From: Cyclobacteriaceae bacterium
GTDB lineage: Bacteria > Bacteroidota > Bacteroidia > Cytophagales > Cyclobacteriaceae
Length of the DNA: 11,336 nucleotides
Direction: 5' to 3'
NCBI GenBank assembly: GCA_009885605.1
Contig: VFKK01000158.1
Location: 1 to 11,336 of the forward strand
Below are positions 7,233-11,336 of the stretch, one piece after another. Position 1 is the stretch's first letter. Every line of letters begins with the position of its first letter. Under the pieces are notes generated by a model that saw only the letters and a list, made by a program, of their open reading frames with translations, made no database searches and was not told where the DNA came from. Position numbers and translations under genes: made by a program.

Positions 7233-7706
7233 ATGACCCTTTCAGAAATCAAATCAAAACTTCCTGAACTCAGCCAACTGACTTTCAGACTCCCTGACGG
7301 AGCTTCGGTTCCGGCGCATTTCCACATCACCGAAGTTGGGCAGATCAATAAGCGATTTATTGATTGCGGAGGAATTCTTCGCGATGAGAAAGCGGTCAAT
7401 TTCCAACTTTGGGAAGATGGAGATTACGATCATAGACTCGGTGCCAAAAAGCTTCTCGATATCATTCAGCTGTCTGAGCGAGTTCTTGGTTTGGAAGACC
7501 TGGACGTGGAAGTCGAATATCAGGGCGATACAATTGGAAAGTACGGACTGGATTTCTCAGAAGGAGAGTTTCACCTGACTCCGAAGACTACCGATTGCCT
7601 GGCGAAAGACAAATGCGGGATTCCTGCTCAAAAACCAAAAATCAGAATTTCAACCCTAACCGCCAGTGCGAGTGGCTCTTGTGCTCCTGGTTCGGGTTGC
7701 TGCTAA
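7233..7706 (+). CDS. DUF6428-like small cysteine-tailed protein of the ars operon
   Basis: The predicted cytoplasmic protein has 157 residues and no signal peptide or membrane helix. It opens with MTLSEIKSKLPELSQLTFRL and includes HFHITEVGQINKRFIDCGG. I recognise it, from memory, as the DUF6428 type found beside arsR in Bacteroidota; its biochemical function is not established. Cysteines are at 45, 122, 128, 150, 156 and 157, and the last three form the tail SCAPGSGCC. This ends much like ArsR (ACGDTCC). H29 and H31 and the acidic FQLWEDGDYDHRLG segment add possible ligands. Position between arsR and the arsenate reductase gene, with a second operator directly before it, suggests an arsenite-binding or delivery role, by analogy with ArsD; this is inference. 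The ATG at 7233 was chosen; a TTG at 7194 would place the operator inside the gene. Confidence 0.82.
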   Translation: MTLSEIKSKLPELSQLTFRLPDGASVPAHFHITEVGQINKRFIDCGGILRDEKAVNFQLWEDGDYDHRLGAKKLLDIIQLSERVLGLEDLDVEVEYQGDTIGKYGLDFSEGEFHLTPKTTDCLAKDKCGIPAQKPKIRISTLTASASGSCAPGSGCC

Positions 7707-7723
7707 AGTGAAATCTAACTTTT

Positions 7724-8347
7724 ATGGAAAACTCATTTTTTCCGGCTTTAAAAGCCACGATTTCTCAATTGCCTATTGATCAGATTCCGGCGGATCGGTT
7801 GCCTGCGATTGAAAGCATGGCGAATTATATTCTTTCAAAAATCAAATCGAATACGGAAGTTCGGCTGAATTTCATTTGTACGCATAACAGCCGCAGAAGT
7901 CAGTTTTCCCAGATTTGGGGGCAGACAGCTGCTGATTTTCATGGGATACCGGCGGTTTGCTATTCAGGAGGAGTGGAAGTCACTGCTTTTAATGAACGGG
8001 CAGTTGCAGCGATCAGGAGAGACGGATTCAAAATCGTGCAGAAAGGAGAGAGTAACCCGGTTTACTTTGTTTTTCATGGAGAAGATTCCGAACCGATCGT
8101 GACTTTTTCTAAGGTTTACGATGATCCGATCAACGCACAGAAAAGCTTTGCCGCCGTCATGACCTGTGACCATGCAGATCAGAATTGCCCTTTTATTCCG
8201 GGAGCAGAGGCGAGAATTCCACTAAGATTTGAAGATCCGAAAGCCTTTGACGGGACTGAATTGGAAGAGAAAATGTACACCGAGCGGTCTCATCAGATCG
8301 GAGCGGAATTGTTTCTGATTTTCCAAAAAGTGAAAGAAAGGCTATGA
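7724..8347 (+). CDS. arsC: Arsenate reductase-like low-molecular-weight phosphatase-fold protein
   Basis: The predicted cytoplasmic enzyme has 207 residues and probably reduces arsenate to arsenite with thioredoxin as electron source. The phosphatase P-loop is C52-THNSR-R58-S (Cys-x5-Arg). The second and third redox cysteines are C148 and C155 in MTCDHADQNCPF, with the six-residue spacing of the thioredoxin-coupled ArsC triad (C82/C89 in the Bacillus protein). The acid is probably D171 in FEDPKAFDGT, a motif also seen in that family. It differs from the standard enzyme of about 135 residues in having an N-terminal extension of about 45 residues, and the P-loop lacks the second cysteine of CTGNSCRS. 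It lies 17 bp after the DUF6428-like gene and overlaps the ACR3 gene by four bases. A protein tyrosine phosphatase role is possible but less likely in this operon. Confidence 0.85.
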   Translation: MENSFFPALKATISQLPIDQIPADRLPAIESMANYILSKIKSNTEVRLNFICTHNSRRSQFSQIWGQTAADFHGIPAVCYSGGVEVTAFNERAVAAIRRDGFKIVQKGESNPVYFVFHGEDSEPIVTFSKVYDDPINAQKSFAAVMTCDHADQNCPFIPGAEARIPLRFEDPKAFDGTELEEKMYTERSHQIGAELFLIFQKVKERL

Positions 8348-9396
8348 TCGCCCAGCGAAAGAAATTAGGCTTTCTCGATCGGAATCTCACCCTTTGGATT
8401 TTTTTGGCAATGCTGATCGGAGTGGGATTAGGCTATTTCTTTCCCGGAGGGAGTGAGTGGATCGACTCAATAAGCTCGGGCACTACCAATATTCCAATCG
8501 CAATCTGTTTGATTCTGATGATGTATCTGCCCTTGGCAAAAGTTGATTATCGGCTACTTCCGAAGGTTTTCAAAAATGTGAAAGTCCTAAGCATTTCTCT
8601 CGTTCTGAACTGGATTGTGGGACCCTTTCTCATGTTTTTCCTTGCTATCATTTTCCTTCGGGATTATCCGGAATACATGGTGGGCCTGATTCTCATAGGA
8701 TTGGCACGGTGTATCGCGATGGTGCTGGTTTGGAATGATCTGGCAGAGGGAAGCAGCGAGTATGGTGCGGGTTTGGTGGCTATCAACAGTGTTTTCCAGG
8801 TGTTCGGCTATAGCTTTTATGCCTGGCTTTTCATCACAATCCTTCCCCCTTACTTCGGGTTTGAAGGAGCCATCGTGGATATTTCTATTTGGACCATTGC
8901 AGAAAGCGTCGCGATTTACCTCGGGATTCCATTTCTGGCCGGGTTACTAAGCCGGATTTTCCTTCCAAAATGGAAAGGGGAAGACTGGTACAAAAATGTC
9001 TTTTTGCCCAAAATAGGCCCGATCACGTTGATTGCTTTACTTTTCACAATCGTCGTGATGTTCTCCTTGAAGGGGGAATTGATCGTCACCATTCCGATGG
9101 ATGTGTTGAAAATAGCCCTTCCAATGCTCCTCTATTTTATGATCATGTTTGCGTTGGGCTTTTTCTTCAGCAAGGCGATGGGAGCCCCTTATGATCAAAA
9201 TGCTGCGATTTCTTTCACTGCGGCGGGGAATAATTTCGAGCTGGCGATTGCAGTTGCGATTGCTGTTTTCGGATTGAATTCCGGACAAGCTTTTACCGGC
9301 GTGATTGGTCCTTTGGTGGAGGTTCCGGCTTTGATCTTACTTGTCAGGGTGGCTTTCTGGTGGAGAGAGAAGTATTACCGTAAAATGAGCAACTAA
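8344..9396 (+). CDS. acr3: ACR3-family arsenite efflux permease
   Basis: The predicted inner-membrane protein has 350 residues and about ten hydrophobic helices. It exports arsenite using the membrane potential or proton gradient and completes the arsenate-to-arsenite pathway of the operon. Family signatures are visible: MMYLPLAKVDY near residues 59-69, the essential cysteine C123 in IGLARCIAMVLVWNDLA, NSVFQVFGYS, AAGNNFELAIAVAIA, and the conserved glutamate near 326 in GPLVEVPALILL. The length is usual for the family. Its ATG overlaps the reductase stop codon (ATGA), so translation is probably coupled. It is the last gene of the operon, followed by 660 bp without genes. It is of the ACR3 type and not the unrelated ArsB type, although such genes are often labelled arsB. 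Confidence 0.95.
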   Translation: MIAQRKKLGFLDRNLTLWIFLAMLIGVGLGYFFPGGSEWIDSISSGTTNIPIAICLILMMYLPLAKVDYRLLPKVFKNVKVLSISLVLNWIVGPFLMFFLAIIFLRDYPEYMVGLILIGLARCIAMVLVWNDLAEGSSEYGAGLVAINSVFQVFGYSFYAWLFITILPPYFGFEGAIVDISIWTIAESVAIYLGIPFLAGLLSRIFLPKWKGEDWYKNVFLPKIGPITLIALLFTIVVMFSLKGELIVTIPMDVLKIALPMLLYFMIMFALGFFFSKAMGAPYDQNAAISFTAAGNNFELAIAVAIAVFGLNSGQAFTGVIGPLVEVPALILLVRVAFWWREKYYRKMSN

Positions 9397-9463
9397 TAGA
9401 CTATAGCCGATGGTCCATAGTTTGACTGGTTTTGCACAAAGTTTATAAAGGTTTAAGACTTGC

Positions 9464-9513
9464 TCTGGGTCATCCCAGCCTCAATTGATTATTCAGATTC
9501 CCCAGGTTTTTTT
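9464..9513 (+). terminator. Possible terminator of the ars operon
   Basis: CTGGG (9465-9469) can pair either with CCCAG at 9474-9478, across the loop TCAT, or with CCCAG at 9501-9505. The second arm is followed directly by a run of seven T (9507-9513). The second pairing plus U-run has the layout of an intrinsic terminator about 70 bp after the acr3 stop, but the stem is short and the loop long. Confidence 0.28.
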
Positions 9514-9606
9514 CTATGAGAAAAGCTAATAAATGATGGAATCCACCGATGTCATTCGGTGAGTCGAAATGTTTCGGGTTAAAGTAATGCCCTAGGGAAT
9601 TTACGG

Positions 9607-9702
9607 TTTTAAAAAGCAGATCAATCCGTTAAGAAAATGGGTTAGTTCTCGAAGTGAAACGAGAGAAATCCACCCATTTTTAGGGTTGATCCATTTTTAA
9701 AA
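9607..9702. repeat. Nested imperfect palindrome, about 96 bp
   Basis: Four sets of arms are nested around one loop. TTTTAAAAA (9607-9615) pairs with TTTTTAAAA (9694-9702). GATCAATCC (9619-9627) pairs with GGGTTGATC (9683-9691), with one G-U. AAAATGGGT (9634-9642) pairs with ACCCATTTT (9672-9680). TCTCG (9647-9651) pairs with CGAGA (9660-9664). The loop is 9652-9659. Short unpaired bulges lie between the arms. The size and symmetry resemble a MITE-like element or a long RNA hairpin. No transposase, or target duplication that I can define, is present. Confidence 0.7.
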
Positions 9703-9778
9703 TCAAATAGCCAAGAATGTTTCCAGCATTCCTAAACTCTGCCTATTTGAAGTAAATAACCAGGCATTAAGGTTTTGG

Positions 9779-9804
9779 GTTACTTTTTGCCTTCAAAAAG
9801 TGAC
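9779..9804. repeat. Strong hairpin repeat, Bacteroidota type
   Basis: GTTACTTTTTG (9779-9789) pairs with CAAAAAGTGAC (9794-9804) across the loop CCTT: eleven base pairs with one G-U. From memory, GTTACTTTTT...AAAAAGTAAC hairpins are abundant between genes in Bacteroidota. A diverged relative lies at 9639-9668: both copies share GGGTTA at the left and, at the right, AAGTGA followed by CGAGAGAAA. Confidence 0.6.
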
Positions 9805-10035
9805 GAGAGAAAAAGTTGCGAGCAAGGATTGAATTATAGAAAATCAACAACTTTTCCAGAAGAGTTTCCATTTTTTGAAATTCTGAATTAAAGCGTAGTC
9901 GTTATTTTTCCATACTCAAAATTATTTTCGATGAGTGAAAGATTAAGTAGATTCAAAAAAATAATCTTTTAAAAACCCATTCAATTCCCTGTATTTCAAA
10001 TTTTTAAAGCAACGTCTATATTGTTTACGTAGAAA

Positions 10036-10050
10036 TACGAAAATTTCGTA
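10036..10050. promoter_or_regulatory. Probable BlaI-family operator
   Basis: TACGAAA (10036-10042) and TTTCGTA (10044-10050) form a perfect 7-bp dyad around one central base, 33 bp before the BlaI ATG. A further palindrome TACGTA (10026-10031) lies next to it. BlaI/MecI repressors bind dyads with TAC...GTA ends and usually regulate themselves, so this is the likely self-operator. A possible -7-like TATATTGT (10017-10024) with TTTC (9994-9997) upstream is a weak promoter match. Confidence 0.55.
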
Positions 10051-10083
10051 GGAATATTGAAACCGGATTTCTACCTTGGTTTC

Positions 10084-10455
10084 ATGAACGAATTATCTCA
10101 ACACGAAGAGAGTATCATGCGGATCTTTTGGAGAATGGAGCGAGCTCTGGTGAGAGATGTCCTCGGACAACTTCCCGATCCCAAACCGCCATATACTACC
10201 CTTGCTTCTTCCATCAAATTGCTGGAGAAAAAAGGGTATCTGGGACATAAAGCATACGGCACGACTAACGAGTATTTTCCGCTGGTAACTCAGGGAGAAT
10301 ACAGCAAAAAGAGCATCAATCGAATGGTGAATCAATTTTTCGAAGGGTCGGTGGGTAATTTCCTTTCATTTATGGTCAAAGAAAAGAACATATCTGACAA
10401 GGAAATTCAGGATTTGCAGAAGCTGATTGACGACTACGAAAACTCCTCAAAATGA
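10084..10455 (+). CDS. BlaI/MecI-family transcriptional repressor
   Basis: The predicted cytoplasmic protein has 123 residues, the usual family size. The winged helix-turn-helix (about residues 4-72) shows the family pattern SQHEESIMRIFWRMERALVR, a segment LPDPKPPYTTLASSIKLLEK, and KGYLGHKAYGTTNEYFPLV. The C-terminal dimer region (about 78-120) begins with EYSKKSINRMVNQFF. It should repress its own operon and perhaps distant genes until the M56 peptidase partner inactivates it. The ATG at 10084 fits the family start; a TTG at 10057 would add nine unlike residues and shorten the leader behind the operator. Its stop codon overlaps the M56 gene start (ATGA). No beta-lactamase lies in the window, so beta-lactam resistance should not be assumed. 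Confidence 0.92.
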   Translation: MNELSQHEESIMRIFWRMERALVRDVLGQLPDPKPPYTTLASSIKLLEKKGYLGHKAYGTTNEYFPLVTQGEYSKKSINRMVNQFFEGSVGNFLSFMVKEKNISDKEIQDLQKLIDDYENSSK

Positions 10456-11336
10456 TCAACGAATCCCTAAACTATCTTTGGGAAGGAAGTCTTTGCCTTG
10501 CCCTGGCCTATGTCTTTTACAAGGCCTTTTTGGAGAAGCTTACCTTTTTCGACTGGAATCGAGTGATCCTTCTGGTCCTTTTAATCGCAGCTTTGGTGGT
10601 GCCGTTACTTTCCTTTGAATTGGCGTCTGATCAGACCGGGATTCAGGAAATCACCCTGCCGGTTTTCTGGGTTGGTGATCAAATTCAGGCAGAAGCCGGA
10701 TCTTGGATTTGGTCTTTGACATGGCAGGAATCTCTTTTTGGGATTTATCTGATCGGATTGATCATTGCTTTTGCAAGACTCACTTTGGGATTGATCAAGC
10801 CGATTTTCCAACTTCAGATGGTGGAGAAATTCTCCTATCAGGGGATGAAAATAGCGGTGCATCCAAGCTTCGAGCCAGCCTCTTTTTTCAATTACATTCT
10901 GCTGCCAAATTTTGATCCGGAGAATCCCGATCTGGATCAGATTATTCTGCATGAGTCGGTTCATGTGGAGAAAAAACATACCTGGGATTTGCTTTTACTC
11001 CAGTTTGTCAAAGCTATTTTTTGGTTCAACCCCCTCATTTTCCTCTATGAGAGATCAGTTCGTGAAGTTCATGAGTTTCAGGCAGATCAGGGTGTGACCA
11101 AAACCTACTCTCAAATCGCATATTCAAGGCTTTTGCTCCGGTTGCTGACCAAGCAAAGCAGCTGGCAGTTTGTCAATAGTTTCAATCAATTCCAGACCAA
11201 AAAACGCATTCTCATGATGACCAAAACCAACTCAAACTCCATTCAAAAAGCCAGATTCGCGCTGGTATTGCCTTTGATGGCATTGGTCGTATTTCTTTTT
11301 TCCTGCGAAAGGGAGGATATAACTCCACAGACTTCA
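10452..11336 (+). CDS. M56-family (BlaR1/MecR1-like) membrane metallopeptidase, cut by window edge
   Basis: The frame is open for 295 codons to the window edge, so the C-terminus is missing. Hydrophobic helices lie at about 36-54, 94-115 and 269-284. A cytoplasmic zinc-protease domain has the HExxH motif H167-E-S-V-H171 in DQIILHESVHVEKKH, and the probable third ligand E208 in REVHEFQAD. WFNPLIFLYE (about 191-200) is also typical of M56. In BlaR1/MecR1 systems the activated peptidase leads to cleavage of the BlaI-type repressor. The four-base overlap with the BlaI gene supports that partnership. After the last visible helix the sequence reads FLFSCERED, and the sensor or TonB-like C-terminal domain expected in Bacteroidota members would lie beyond the edge. 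The inducing signal is unknown. Confidence 0.92.
   Translation, partial: MINESLNYLWEGSLCLALAYVFYKAFLEKLTFFDWNRVILLVLLIAALVVPLLSFELASDQTGIQEITLPVFWVGDQIQAEAGSWIWSLTWQESLFGIYLIGLIIAFARLTLGLIKPIFQLQMVEKFSYQGMKIAVHPSFEPASFFNYILLPNFDPENPDLDQIILHESVHVEKKHTWDLLLLQFVKAIFWFNPLIFLYERSVREVHEFQADQGVTKTYSQIAYSRLLLRLLTKQSSWQFVNSFNQFQTKKRILMMTKTNSNSIQKARFALVLPLMALVVFLFSCEREDITPQTS

Larger units (their letters stand above)
9397..10056. other. Gene-free region rich in inverted repeats
   Basis: No convincing coding frame is present in 660 bp between acr3 and the BlaI gene. The first part holds the possible terminator and a hairpin CACCGA-TGTCAT-TCGGTG (9544-9561). The middle (9600-9812) holds a chain of dyads: a nested palindrome at 9607-9702, GAATG/CATTC at 9715-9731, a GCC-TATTT...AAATA...GGC structure at 9741-9765, and a strong hairpin at 9779-9804. 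The last part is AT-rich, with one long-loop dyad AAAGATTA/TAATCTTT (9938-9945 and 9962-9969), then the BlaI promoter region. It could be repeat-derived debris, a structured RNA, or both. Confidence 0.6.

Noticed and set aside
9401..9420. Dyad CTATAG...CCATAG just after acr3
   Set aside because: Arms are short and imperfect with no T-run; too weak to call a terminator or operator.
9607..9702. Integron attC site
   Set aside because: The palindrome has a suitable size, but no convincing GTTRRRY/RYYYAAC core pair is at its ends and no integrase or cassette array is near.
10057..10083. TTG start extending the BlaI-family repressor by nine residues
   Set aside because: The extra residues do not resemble the family start, and the ATG at 10084 gives the normal length.
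10084..11336. Beta-lactam resistance module
   Set aside because: BlaI/M56 pairs are widespread in Bacteroidota without any beta-lactamase, and none is visible here.
1..11336. CRISPR array, tRNA, rRNA or intact insertion sequence
   Set aside because: No regularly spaced repeats, no tRNA-like cloverleaf noticed, no rRNA segments and no transposase reading frame were seen.

Overview
The window looks like chromosomal DNA of a Bacteroidota bacterium, most probably a member of the Cytophagales (Cyclobacteriaceae/Algoriphagus-like). This is judged from gene content and style, not from a database match. The indicators are a TonB-dependent receptor with a carboxypeptidase-regulatory-like N-terminal domain paired with a DUF4249 lipoprotein, a Bat-type VWA/TPR cluster, a BlaI/M56 peptidase pair, a moderately AT-rich composition, and short gene junctions without Shine-Dalgarno motifs.

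Layout. Positions 1-1026 (minus) hold a thiolase cut off by the left edge. Positions 1192-3413 (minus) hold a compact three-gene cluster read leftward: a BatB-like VWA membrane protein, a TPR protein, and a secreted charged coiled-coil protein with a BatC-like tail. After a 144-bp divergent gap, 3558-6795 (plus) holds a TonB-dependent receptor and a DUF4249 outer-membrane lipoprotein, one base apart. Positions 6852-9396 (plus) hold an arsenic-resistance operon: arsR, a small DUF6428-like gene with a cysteine-rich tail, a thioredoxin-type arsenate reductase-like phosphatase, and an ACR3 arsenite permease. Positions 9397-10056 carry no gene but are full of inverted repeats, including a nested palindrome of about 96 bp and two diverged copies of a hairpin repeat. 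Positions 10084-11336 (plus) hold a BlaI-type repressor overlapping an M56 (BlaR1-like) membrane metallopeptidase that runs off the right edge.

How the genes work together. In the ars operon, arsenate is probably reduced by the phosphatase-like enzyme and arsenite expelled by ACR3. ArsR probably represses from a perfect 16-bp palindrome just before its own start. A degenerate second copy of that palindrome lies between arsR and the next gene. ArsR and the unknown second protein both end in -CC with a third cysteine a few residues earlier, so the unknown protein may be an arsenite-binding partner. The BlaI/M56 pair is a typical repressor/sensor-protease module with a likely self-operator (TACGAAA-A-TTTCGTA) upstream. 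The Bat cluster is reduced: no MoxR, DUF58, BatA or BatD is present beside it.

No tRNA, rRNA, CRISPR array or intact insertion sequence was found. The least described items are the DUF6428-like ars protein and the structured intergenic region at 9600-9812.
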